This document shows positions 40,065-50,279 of a stretch of 64,000 nucleotides of DNA, piece by piece. How positions within the stretch are numbered: position 1 is the first letter of the stretch; the number at the start of each line of letters is the position of its first letter. Source of the DNA: Amylostereum areolatum (lineage: Eukaryota; Basidiomycota; Agaricomycetes; Russulales; Stereaceae); assembly GCA_012932865.1 (NCBI GenBank), contig SAXG01000031.1, forward strand, positions 186,001-250,000, in the 5' to 3' direction. The translations under genes and the position numbers were made by a program. Under the pieces are notes generated by a model. It did not search any database, had not been told where the DNA came from, and saw only the letters and a program-made list of their open reading frames with translations.

Positions 40065-40454
40065 ATGTCGTCTACTCTCGCCCCCTCTTCGCGCAACCTC
40101 TCCACCACCGACTGCACCCCTCCTACCACTCCTCCTCCTTCGCCCGTCCTCTCGTGCACTCCCACGCCCGACCCACTAGACGAAGAACTCCTTCGTCATC
40201 TCAAACGAGTCACGGAACTCCTAAGCCGTCCGGACGTCGCTCGCGCCATGAAGAGGCTGAGAAGCCTAGACGAAGAAGCCATGCAGGAGTCGAAGGGAAG
40301 ATGCGGCATCAAGGGACTCTTCCGAAAAACGTGGGCCTCGGTTCAAGAGCCCGGATCACGCGACGACGGCGAGGATAGGACATCGGTTAGGGGCTACTAC
40401 GATAGACGAGGAGGACCTGAAAGTAGTAGAGGCGTTGTTAAAGCGATAGAATAG
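40065..40454 (+). CDS. Gypsy-2 accessory frame 5 (129 codons)
   Basis: MSSTLAPSSRNLSTTDCTPP, a Pro/Thr-rich start, then a helical charged part (DEELLRHLKRVTELLSRPDV, ARAMKRLRSLDEEAMQES) and a basic Gly-rich tail. No domain recognised. The next frame starts 69 bp downstream. Confidence 0.4.
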   Translation: MSSTLAPSSRNLSTTDCTPPTTPPPSPVLSCTPTPDPLDEELLRHLKRVTELLSRPDVARAMKRLRSLDEEAMQESKGRCGIKGLFRKTWASVQEPGSRDDGEDRTSVRGYYDRRGGPESSRGVVKAIE

Positions 40455-40522
40455 AATTCTATCGCTGAGGTCCGGGCAAAGACATAAAAGAGTGAACATC
40501 AGAAAGCGACAAACCCAGAAGC

Positions 40523-40801
40523 ATGATGCAATCAACCCAATCACCCGATCTCGCGATTTTCAATACGCCCACTCCACGCTGGCTCATCGCCGTCATCAGC
40601 ATCATCGTAGGACTTACGATCCTCACCTTCATCGCATCAACAATATTCCTTCTCCAATGGCGAAGAGCGAGCGATCGACAGCATGTTCAAGACATCCCTC
40701 TAGAACCGCTTCGATTCAGGAATCTACGAGACGTAGATTCTAGAGAGGGGGATAGTGTTACAACTTGTCCAAGGTACTTCATTTCCCATTGCCATTACTA
40801 G
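40523..40801 (+). CDS. Gypsy-2 accessory frame 6 (92 codons), single-span membrane protein
   Basis: After about 20 polar residues there is one strong transmembrane segment (WLIAVISIIVGLTILTFIAS, TIFLLQW) followed by a basic stop-transfer RRASDR. The frame runs through the polypurine tract into the LTR. Topology would be N-out, C-in, type III-like, with no cleavable signal. Small membrane proteins at this position recall envelope or accessory genes, but there is no sequence support for an envelope function. Confidence 0.45.
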   Translation: MMQSTQSPDLAIFNTPTPRWLIAVISIIVGLTILTFIASTIFLLQWRRASDRQHVQDIPLEPLRFRNLRDVDSREGDSVTTCPRYFISHCHY

Positions 40802-41292
40802 GAAGGACGTCGCTAAACGACGGATTATGACTATGCCCCAGTTCGTAACCGTCTCAACGACGCGACGACGACAGTGCCACAGATCGTCACCATCCCGACG
40901 ACAGTGCCACAGATCGTCACCGTCTCAACGGCATAGCCGCGACGGTGCCACAGTCTTATTCCCGTAGATACTTGATGCGACCGTCGCTCAATGTACATAT
41001 ATTTACTCGACCTCCTTTCTTATAAAAGGAGGCTCATCGAACGAGCCATTCCTCAGCTCGTTCTCTTTGTAAATACAGGACTGTTCTAATAAGAACCTCC
41101 TCTTAAGCATACTAAAGAGAATCCAAACTAAGTTAATAAGCTCGCCTAAGTCTTCCGTGAAGACTTACTGCTTCGCTTATTGACCTTTACCTTCGTATAA
41201 ACCGAGACGTCTGGATCACCTGATCCCACCTCTCACGCATAAGAGTACTGTAGCCTGAGCCGCTTGTCACGTGATAAGGACCGTCCTTAACA
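40756..41292 (+). repeat. Gypsy-2 3' LTR
   Basis: 537 bp, no difference from the 5' LTR seen by eye, preceded by GAGAGGGGGATAG and followed by TSD tcatt. Confidence 0.95.
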
Positions 41293-42938
41293 TCATTGTC
41301 TTGTAGGCGTTGGAGAACCTGTCGCACTATGGCGCGATGTTCCTCCATAGTTCGAGTGAATACGAGGATGTCGTCCATGTAGATGATGACTTTGCCCGAG
41401 TCGATAAGGTCCTTGAAAAGTTCGTTCATCATTGCCTGGAACGTCGCGGGGGAGTTCATAAGGCCGAAGAACATCACCATAGGTTCAAAGAGGCCACGAT
41501 TCGTCTTGAATGCAGCCTTCCACTCGTCGCCTTCCTTGATGCGGACATTGTTGTACCCCCAGCGGACGTCCATCTTGGAGAAGATCTTTGCACCTTTGAG
41601 GCGGTCGACAATTTCTGAGATCAGCGGCAAGGGGTACTCGTTCTTGATGGTACCCTTGTTCAGCTCTCAATAGTCCTGTACAGGCTGCAGCTTCCCATCC
41701 TTCTTTTTGACGAAGAAGAACGGACTTGCCTGCGGCGATTTCGATGGGCGAATGTAGCCCTTCTTCAGGTGGTTGTCGAGGAAGGTATCGAGCTCGATCT
41801 GCTCGGAGGGGGAGAGCGGATAGATCTTGCAGGGCTTGGGTTCGAAGCCGTCCTTCATGTCGATGGCATGATCCCATGGTCGTCGGTCGGGTAGTCGTTC
41901 AGAGGTTTTCTTGTCGAATACAGGTGCAAAGTCGCAGTATGGAGGGGGAACCAAGTCTTCAAAGGTTTGCGGGCGTGCGTTTTCCTTTGAGTGCTCTGCA
42001 AGCTCTTGCGCCTTGGTGAAGCCCGCGCGGATTGGTACTGCCTCCGGGTTAGGGCCGTCAACTTCAGGAAGAATCCCAGCACGACGCAGGCCATTGATCT
42101 CCCAGTCTCGGAAGACTCTGGGCCGTTCGTCGTCGTCTTCAGTGAAAAGGCGGGCAGGTAGAGGTGAGAGATGGAATGTGCGGATATGAACACCTTTGAC
42201 CCTGCGCGCGGGGATGACATACGTAGGGATAGGGGCCCAGGAGACATACACTGGTTCTGGGAAGGGGTCGTCCGGGACTAGAGGTACCTTAGGGGCCGCA
42301 TCAGCTCGAACCTTTCGCTGTGATCGGGTCGACGATGGTGTTCACGGCTTTGTCGCAAGGTTTGTCACGGTCGGTTCGGAGAGGGTGCAGGAGGGAGGGC
42401 AGCGGAGCATGTCAACACGATCTTGCTGCCAGTCTATGGTGGGGTTATGCTCATCGAGCCAGTCTGTTCCAAGGATCATATCGTGATCACCGATGTCGGT
42501 GATGAAGAACTCAGCTTCTTCCTCATGGTATGCCTTCGAGTTTTTCGAGTATATCCGGATCTGTTGGGTCGTCGTATCACGCACCCAGCCCATGATGTTC
42601 TCGGTGCCGTCCACGTTACGCACAGGGAACGGGTTTTCTAGTTTTCTTGTAGTCAGCTTCTTGCGTTCAGCGAAGCTTCGGTTGATGATGATTCCTTCTG
42701 CACCGCTGTCAAGCAGTGCGTCTGCATCGATTTGTCGGCCTGTCGCTCGTCCAATCATTTTGACCTTGAGCGTTATTGAGGGTGTCTGCCTGTTCTTCGT
42801 GACAGTAGAGAGGTGCACACACGATGGATACAATTGCTCACATGAGGTCATAGATGATAGTACAGAGAAGCGATTGTAAGATGCCGATGATATAAGTCCT
42901 TTGCCTCCGCCAGACGACGCGACTGGGGGGCGTTTCAA
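41293..42938 (-). pseudogene. Gypsy-1 copy B pol, N-terminus, protease and RT palm
   Basis: Starts LKRPPVASSGGGKGL after the gag stop, then protease DADALLDSGAEGIIINRSF (about 42725-42670), MYVSWAPIPTYVIPARRVKG, and the [22 protein letters not shown] and [11 protein letters not shown]. It ends at the gypsy-2 insertion in RLQDND. Frame breaks lie near 42300 and at TGA near 41670. Unlike copy A, the codon after DWQ here is sense (DWQQDRVDML). Confidence 0.88.
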
Positions 42939-43600
42939 AAATCCTGTGACTCTAGGATATCCTTCAACAGTGCCACTGCCTGCTCCTTACCTTCCGCATC
43001 CAGATCTTTCAGCTGGCGAGTGATCGCGGCGATGGTCTTGGACGGGTCGGGGGTTGCTTTTGCAGTGGACGGAGCCGTGTTCGTCAGCAGGGGAGGGGCC
43101 TTGGACCCAGTCTCTACTGCGCCCACCCGTCGCGTGCTCAAGTCGCGGTTGGGGCAGTCGCGAGAGACGTGACTGGCCTGTCGACACATGAAGCACTTGC
43201 CTTCGCGCATCATCTTCGCGCGCTCGTCGTCCGTCAGCTTTGCAGGGCGGGTCGAGGTGTTGGTGAAGGCACCGACTCGGCGCGACGAGGAGTCGTTGGT
43301 CGAACCGTTCGAGGTGAGCGCGACAGCCCCCTTGGACTGACTGCTCTTCCTCTCCGGGTTCTCTTCGAGCCACTGGTGGTTGATGCGGCGGGCGCGTGGC
43401 TCAAAGAGAACCCGGAGAGGAAGAGCAGTCAGTCCAAGGGGGCTGTCGCGCTCACCTCGAACGGTTCGACCAACGACTCCTCGTCGCGCCGAGTCGGCGC
43501 CTTCACCAACACCTCGACCCGCCCTGCAAAGCTGACGGACGACGAGCGCGCGAAGATGATGCGCGAAGGCAAGTGCTTCATGTGTCGACAGGCCAGTCAC
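42935..43600 (-). pseudogene. Gypsy-1 copy B gag remnant (zinc-knuckle part)
   Basis: Contains CFMCRQASHVSRDC and ends LKDILESQDF then TGA (42937-42935). The capsid-coding part found in copy A (7090-7600) is missing; instead the knuckle region is repeated in inverted form to the right (see the palindrome). Confidence 0.8.
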
Positions 43601-43708
43601 GTCTCTCGCGACTGCCCCAACCGCGACTTGAGCACGCGACGGGTGGGCGCAGTAGAGACTGGGTCCAAGGCCCCTCCCCTGCCGACGAACACGGCTCCGT
43701 CCACTGCA
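43061..43708. repeat. 313-bp inverted duplication of gag with 22-bp spacer
   Basis: Arms 43061-43373 and 43396-43708 are near-perfect reverse complements; both encode the gag zinc-knuckle text, one on each strand. The spacer is 43374-43395. The right arm abuts leader-region sequence at 43709, so the duplication replaced the capsid part. Confidence 0.85.
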
Positions 43709-44642
43709 GTTGATCCCTTCTGGGACTTCGACTACAGTACGTCGACGGGGTGGGGGCGAGTTGGTAGGAGGAGGGTTCAGGAAGCGCCGTAGAACGTCCG
43801 CAGCGGTGGCAAAATCCGATTCTTCGACGTAGGGTTGATCGTCACGGTCGTCGAAGTACCAGTCTTGACGTTGCCGGTTTGGTTCGTTGTGCTGCCAACG
43901 TACGGATTCCTTAGTCTGCTGCGAGGTGAGGATGTAGTACTCTTCAGGACAGTAGTCTCGAAAGACGCCTGGGGGGAAGTTCGGAGTGGGGGGACGAGGG
44001 ACTGCGGGGGACGTGATGGTGGTCTAGAAAAAGTCCGCCGCAACGGGGCGATGGCCGAGGAGTTTCTTGGTGAGGTAGCCGGCTTTTATTGCCTGGCGGA
44101 TCTTGTGTTCGTGGTGGCGGTGACGAAGGGTCTTACCCTTGATGGTGGGACGGAGGACTGGGGGCGTGGTAGATTCGGGGGTCCAGCGGTTGAACTGGGA
44201 GACGGAGGTGAAGCTGGTCTGGAGGATCGGGTTGGGGGCGTTCTGGATGAGGTACGTGTGATAGGTGGGGGCGTGGAGGGTGAATTCAAGGCACTCGAGA
44301 TCTACGTTGATGCACGTAGTGATCCGGGTGTATAGGGCGAGGACAACCGTACCGTGATCCTTATGCCACCTCCACTCAAAAATGCGGAAGTTGAGGCCGT
44401 GTGCAGTCCACGGGTCCTTCTTGCAGAGGTTCTGGACGGGGACGAGGCAGTTGACAGTGACAGCATCGGACCAGGGGTAGGGTAGGGGTGCGTCGTCTCG
44501 GGGGGTGATTGGTTTACCGTTGAACGGGAGGAAGACCGGTGCATTTGGGAAATCTGTGGTGTAAGGGCTTTTAATGTTGTAGAGACGGCAGAGGTAGATG
44601 GGGGGAGAGGTGCGAGGTAGGCGTAGGGGGAGACTGTCCAGG
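43709..44642 (-). pseudogene. Gypsy-1 copy B leader region and primer site
   Basis: Minus-strand text related to the copy A leader: APVFLPFNGKPITPRDDAP, FRIFEWRWHKDHGTVVLALY, TIKGKTLRHRHHEHKIRQAI and AADFF then TAG (44026-44024), then FPPGVFRDYCPEEYYILTS. In this copy the text after TAG continues in the same frame; in copy A it is in +1. The primer site TGGACAGTCT is at 44640-44631. Confidence 0.55.
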
Positions 44643-45065
44643 TGTCAGAAACGCAGTTTATGAGACCGATGGAACCGCCTAAGTCGCGACGATGGGAGGA
44701 GCGAGAAGAAACGATAGATTCGAGAGTGCCGGGGTCTAGGGTAGTGCAACGTGCGCTACAGTACCGTATGACGAGATAGACAGTCTAGGGAAGAGGGAAG
44801 AGAAACACTGTCCTTATATACAAGTGGGTACGATGATGCGATGTGATGCGATAGTGGTGCGAGCGGGGGGAACAATAAGAAAGGAGTCATGGGGCGGAGG
44901 ACGAAGGTCCGGAGCAATGATGTCATAGATAAGGATGCGGAACCCCGCTCGGAAGTCCGGGCAATGACGTCGTTGAAGCATGTGATGCAAGGGAAAGTCA
45001 TGTGCCGTGACGCGTCACGTGTACGAGGTCTGCAAACAAAGAGAGAAATGGAGCGATCCGTGACA
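44643..45065 (-). repeat. Gypsy-1 copy B 5' LTR
   Basis: 423 bp, bordered by TSD caagg at 45066-45070. The self-primer 11-mer has one change here (TAGACTGTCTA), so pairing with its primer site is imperfect in this copy. Confidence 0.9.
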
Positions 45066-45070
45066 CAAGG

Positions 45071-46799
45071 GCGATCGGAGCACTCTTGCTGTGGCACCCA
45101 CTAACCTAACAGTGGTATGGGACTCCGGATGATGTCTGGGATCTTGAGAGAGAAGCAAATGTGCATCGCATCTGTTTGTGACGCTGGATGAAGGACGAGC
45201 AGACATGCATTGAGTGGTGTCCGCGATGGACTTGGTCAAATTGGCAAGCTGAGACCGGGGCGACGTCTCGGAAAACGGCCCACGGACGGAGTTGGGTGCC
45301 ACTGGGCGGAATGCTTGCCGAGGTTATGCTGAACGAATATTTTTGATTCGGCTTCGACCGGCTTGTCAACGCTTTCCGTGAACCTTGTTCCGCTGCACCC
45401 AAGGCGGTGATGAACCATTGCGGCATGGCTCATGCGAAGATGTGCAGTCGCCGTTCGACAGGGAATCATTGCTGAGGATGCCGGTTCCTGGGTCCTGAGA
45501 CTTGAGGGCCTTGGACGAAGAGGAAATCCCTGGGTATGCCTGGTGGAGATTCCGTCGAATGAGGCTGCAAGCGCCTGGGGCTGGCAAGGCTGCAAAACGT
45601 TATTGATCTGAACTTCAATGAAGAATTGACGGTCATCAGACCCCACAACGACCTTCGCACAGACCCAAAGACGGTCTTCATCAGTGTTGCAGATCATTAG
45701 GTTGATGGGTTGCCCGAAAAAAAGAATTGTAGTACATGTATACCTGTTCCGTTAGCGGGGCCGATATTCACCAGTCGGGAATATGGCAGGGACATCACCA
45801 TCTCAGCAACAGCAGAGTCAGCCGAATCAGCCCGCTTCCGCTTCTATCGAAAGGGCTGAAATCACGGACGGCGATCATTGTGGGCATTTGAGGTGCCTTC
45901 GTCGTAGGTTGTATTTCTGTTGTGGCACCCTTGACTGGATGGCATGGTTCCGCTAGTGGGATGCTGTCCGCCAGCGACAGCATATGGATACTTAGTATAT
46001 AGCTGGATCGTATCCAGAACCTCGACCTGCTCGCCGTTGCCACGTTCCGAAGGGGGGCAAGGGGAGGCAGAGGAGAAAAGGTGTCGCTAAGGAGGAAGCT
46101 CACCCACGGGAGTAGGCAGTCCATCCACGGGAGGTACGACTGGCGGAACAAATATGAATAGGGTTATGGGAGCTGAAGGAAGTCAGGAACAATGTATAGT
46201 AGACCCAATGGTGTAAGCAGATGATGGTATACGATACACAGACAGGCTGAATCTGGGGAGGAAGAGAAGGAGTGCGCGAGACTCAAGAGTGAAGAAAGCA
46301 AATGACTAGAAAACCATTCACGACGAGGGATCGCGTGCGCTTCTACTAAGTCTTGACTTCCATTATGAGCGACGACCCCTTGGGACGCCAGGAAGCACAG
46401 AGAGAAGCCTCCTCAATGTTTTACGGTTGGAACTATGCTTGTCACGTCGAGGGAGAGTGCAAGGCTCGAAGGGTGAGAGGACGCCAAATTGAATGCAGAT
46501 GCGCGGGAGCAGTCATCCATCGGCAGCCTGGAGAGCGGGGAGCCCGGCAGTCCTGGAGACGGACGAGGCCAGAAGGAAGCAGTGCGTTGAGGGCGTCGGC
46601 AACTAGATTCCCCACCGCAGTATGAGCCACTGGAGACAGTTCGAGGCATTGGGTGTAGGTGCTGGGTGTAGGCGCATAGTGTCGGTCCTTTGATTTGAAC
46701 GTGTAAGGCTTTGTTGAAAGTGCTTTCCCTAAACCAGTCAGACAGGGTTTCTGAGGGGGGTCACATCCTCTGTGGTGAGGGGCCGACAGGGGGAGGAAG
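45071..46799. other. Host DNA without a recognised gene
   Basis: Open frames such as 45697-45236 (MICNTDEDRLWVCAKVVVGS…) and 46151-45795 on the minus strand are moderately protein-like but match nothing I recognise. They could be fragments of one decayed gene. Confidence 0.35.
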
Positions 46800-47570
46800 G
46801 CGAATTCTGGGTGGGCGGGTCGCCTGACTTCCAGGCTTCCAGGCGGTAGGCCACACCAAAGTCGCCAGTGACAGCGCAGGCTGACGATTATGATTTGATG
46901 TTCTCCGATTTGATGTCGAGGTAGATAATTCCTGCGTCGTGCAGGGCTGACAGTGACAGACCCTCCACCTGCAGACAGGTCAGAGCCAGGCCAATCTGAT
47001 TAAGCGGGAGTATGCGCTACGATTCCAGTTGCGTACGCCTTGAGAAGGACCACGGGCAAGTCGAATTCCTGCCAGGTCTGTGATGCAGTGCTCCTAGGAA
47101 ATTGTGAGACAAGCGTTCGAAACCCAGAAGAATGAAACTTACTGTCACAATGATCATGCTCATCGGATATTCAGCGCGTGGCCTTGACCGTTGCCTGGCA
47201 ACGGCACGCAAGAGTTGACCTCTCGTACAACTCCACGGTCTGTTCAGACAGAGACTTGTCTACAGACATGACACCATGGATTTACGCCGTGTTGACGATC
47301 TTCATGCCAAGTATGCGACTTGTGTTTGGACTTGACAAGGTAGACGTCGGTGGTCGCTCCTTCGCCGAATTCCTTCATAAGACGGCCGTGAGGAAGAAAG
47401 GGGGGACAATAGAGTCGGTGGAGGTGTTGCTGCGATGGACGAATCCCGCAACGGGGGCTGCTGAAGCGATGACCGGCTACGATGGTAGCCTTACGAGTGA
47501 CGGGGGGACACGTTGGGAACACTACTGCGCATCTACGAGGCGTCAGCGAATACAACCAGGACAAACCTGA
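46800..47570 (-). pseudogene. Decayed protein kinase
   Basis: Pieces of a kinase in shifting minus-strand frames: a glycine loop (FGEGATTDVYLVKS, about 47395-47350), a slipped beta-3 strand (LGMKIVNTA, near 47300), a catalytic loop (LHDAGIIYLDIKSENI, about 46950-46900) and GDFGVAYRLE (about 46870-46840). A stop follows SENIKS. The motif order is right but no intact frame joins them. Confidence 0.55.
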
Positions 47571-47984
47571 AATAATGCACCTTCTAGATGACCACTGTGG
47601 TGTTCAATAAGGATGATGGTAATGAAAGGACCTCCATCATTTTGGCAGGTAAGTATATGCGTTTTGGTTCGGAGTCTTCAGACCAGCTTGACAACCTGCA
47701 GAGCATGCCAAGCTGGATGGCAATGAGCTTGGGCTAGCCGAGGATCAAACAGCATATGCGGCATTAAATGGAGAATATGGAAGAGGAGAAGCCTCGTTGG
47801 ATGAGTTTGGTGCCCTATGTGTGGGGTGGTGGTAGGTGGTGTCAATCAATCGTGGTAAATCGAGCGAACGTGGAGCGGCATGACCGGTTCAGGTCCGCTA
47901 CGTCTCGAGCGCGTCGATTGCGCGTCAGCTCAGGGTCGCTGACTTTCCACATCTCTCCCTTCTCATCACCAAACTACCATCGCC
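47571..47984. other. Intergenic, upstream of proteasome gene
   Basis: No gene recognised; presumably contains the promoter of the proteasome subunit gene. Confidence 0.4.
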
Positions 47985-49185
47985 ATGGACCACTTTCCGG
48001 ACCAATGGGGCCGTCGGGAGTTATTACAACCTGCTCATCCTCGCCGCGATCTACACGAACGAGGCGATTCCGTCCCACGCAGAGGAACGACGCCTATGGA
48101 GAGCTACTACAACACCACCCTCCACGTCCGTCCACAGAACGAGCCCACGGACGTGTTTCACGGCTGGCGTGCAACGAACCAGTGAGTATAACCATGTGTT
48201 GTACAGTCCACAGATTGCTGGACACGAACGGCGTTTCGGATGGACAGGCAGCCCCGATCGATGAAGGGACGAGCGTGTCGCGGCCAAGGTACAAAGACGG
48301 GATCATGATGGCGGCCGACTGCCTCGGTGCGTGCTCTCCACCCCCCACCTTTCCCCAGCGCACCCCCGCTCACGCGACGACGGATGCTTCCCAGCGTCCT
48401 ACGGCTCCCTCGCGCGCTTCAAGGACGTCCGGCGTCTGCACGCCGTCGGGGACTACACCATCATGGGCGCGGGCGGCGACATGTCCGACTACCAGTACCT
48501 CCAGACGGTCCTGGACGAGCTCATGATCTCGGAGGAGGTCACCGCCTCGGACGGACACAAGCTCGGGCCGGCGGAGATCCACGAGTACCTCTCGCAGGTG
48601 ATGTACGCCCGTCGGTCGAAGCTGAACCCGCTCTGGAACTCGATCCTCATCGGCGGCGTGAAGGACGGGAAACAGTGCGTGCCGCTTGCGCTTCTTTTTC
48701 TTCTCTCTCTCGTTGGCGGGGGGGTGTTCTTGGGCGGCGACTGAAACGCGATTTTCGGCAGATTTTTGGCGTACGTGGATCTGCTCGGGACCACGTACTC
48801 GTCCTCGACGCTCGCCACGGGCTACGGCGCGTACATCGCGCAGCCGCTCCTGCGCAAGGCCGTCGAGGGGCGCGAGAGCACGCTCGAGGAGGCGGAGGCG
48901 CGCAAGATCATGACGGACTGTCTGCGTGTGCTCTTCTACCGCGACGCGCGCAGCTTGAACAAGGTGCGTCCTCTCCTTCCCCTTCCCACCTCCCACCTCC
49001 CACCTCCTTTCTGTTTGGACTTTTTGAGGGGACGGCGAGAGCTGACCGGGCTCGTTCTTTCTCTCTTTTAGTATCAAATCGCGACGGTGACGGAGAGGGG
49101 GGTCGAGATCTCGGACTCGTTGGCGCTCGAGACGTCCTGGGGGTTCGCGGAGGGCATCAGGGGGTACGGCGCGCAGACGCAGTGA
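47985..49185 (+). CDS. PRE4: 20S proteasome beta-7 type subunit (yeast Pre4 / human PSMB4 type)
   Basis: Non-catalytic beta subunit of the 20S core particle. ATG at 47985 (MDHFPDQWGRR); introns before 48214, at about 48334-48406, 48680-48765 and 48964-49071; stop at 49183-49185. Family text: YKDGIMMAADCLASYGSLAR, HAVGDYTIMGAGGDMSDYQY, ISEEVTASDGHKLGPAEIHE, SKLNPLWNSILIGGVKDGKQ, F-L-A-Y-VDLLGTTYSSSTLATGYG and TVTERGVEISDSLALETSWG. The segment at the expected propeptide junction is odd: PIDEGTSVSRPRYKDG where relatives have a PIVTGTSV-like run, consistent with small compensating indels or divergence. The first intron must be 32 bp, or longer with a frame break. Identity is secure; the exact N-terminal model is not. 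Confidence 0.82.
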
Positions 49186-50279
49186 GGGAGAGGTGCTACT
49201 CCGTTGTCCAATAACCTGACGCAATTGTATCAATATGACGGATCCCTGGCAGTAATGTCTTTGGACTGGACGCGATTCGGCGAGTTGGAACGTCCGGTGG
49301 GTGTTGCTTAGGTGCCCTGGTCGTCGCTTACTGCGTGGTCAGTAAGTACTAGGCTGCCGCGTGCCCTTGCATGAGTCCTCGGGCGGCCGACGCGGTTTCG
49401 CGGGGAGCGGCGCCGGCGAATGCTTCGACGGGTTCGCGGAGGATATTTGACCGGACGTGTTGCGCCCCCTTCGTACATACTTACCGGCCGGCCGTCCACG
49501 CCAGAACGAGTAAGGCAGACGCCTCCGCGGTTCTCGCACCTCGCGCTTGGGGCAACCACGCTACCGTTCACGTGGATGGCCTTAGTCTATCGATGGGCGA
49601 GTATGGGATGCGCGCGGTGGGCGCTGAGGCGCGTTCTTTTTTTGATGCATCTGCGTGGGGAAGCGGGCGTTGGTTGTGCGAGTGAGTTATGAAGGGGTGA
49701 GAGAGTTTGGGTTTTCAGGGTTCCTTTTTGGGGGGGATCGGACTGGGGGTGGCGCGGTGGGAGTCGAAGGCTGGATGGGGTGGGTATTTGCGGACGACGG
49801 GTGGGGAGGGGGAGATCGTCGGTGGAGGGCAATGGTCCCGGATGCGGGTGAATTTAGCTTGTGAGTCAGTCGAGGGCCAATTTATCTTTCTCGGACGTCG
49901 ACGTCGGGACGGACGGAGGATGCGATGAGGATGATTGTGCCATGTATTGATGCATGCATGCGCTATGTGCGACGCGAGGAGGGGGAGGAGATACCGTGGG
50001 GTTTTGGTACACTGAGTAAGTACTTATGCTATGGAAGGGGGTCGATGGATGAGAGGAAGGTGATACTAGGGGAGGGGTAAAAATACGAGGTGCTTGGTAC
50101 TATGGTTTAGATGCAGATACTAAGGTAGGTACGGAGACACGGAAGGAGGTAAAAGATGCGTTGCTAGCATACGAGGGAGCAAGAGAACCTATGGATGCAG
50201 AGGGTGGAGAACTATGATGAAGATGCAAGCGGGCCTCGAAACTGAACGTGCAAGAGAAAACGAAACGAGGCGACGGGCG
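49186..50279. other. Intergenic between proteasome and membrane-protein genes
   Basis: About 1.1 kb between two convergent genes. No gene, RNA or repeat recognised. Confidence 0.4.

Larger units (their letters stand above)
31032..41292 (+). mobile_element. Gypsy-2: intact-looking 10.3-kb chromodomain retrotransposon with extra 3' genes
   Basis: LTRs 31032-31568 and 40756-41292 are each 537 bp and identical where compared by eye, with perfect TSD tcatt (31027-31031 and 41293-41297), so the insertion is recent. Parts: self-primer site (31571-31580), gag with zinc knuckle, -1 frameshift heptamer, uninterrupted 1,295-codon pol, then about 3.2 kb of further open frames before the polypurine tract GAGAGGGGGA (40743-40752). 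It sits in the RT region of gypsy-1 copy B. gag-pol is A-rich in codon choice, while the 3' module is visibly more GC-rich, which suggests a separate origin. Confidence 0.95.
15118..45065 (-). mobile_element. Gypsy-1 copy B, reverse orientation, split by a hAT and by gypsy-2
   Basis: One element in three pieces. Minus-strand order: 5' LTR (45065-44643), leader and gag remnants, pol to 41298, gypsy-2 insertion, pol 31026-30062, hAT insertion, pol 16956-15541, 3' LTR (15540-15118). Continuity is shown by perfect target duplications of both insertions (tcatt and ctttcctc) and by the reading of pol resuming at the same codon. It is caagg-flanked at the right (45066-45070); the other caagg is now beyond copy A (12986-12990, complement). 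Gag is rearranged by a palindrome (43061-43708) and pol has stops, so it is not autonomous. Confidence 0.9.

Noticed and set aside
15118..45065. Three separate gypsy-1 fragments on the minus strand
   Set aside because: Exact target duplications at 16949/30054 and 31027/41293 show that they are one element split by two insertions.
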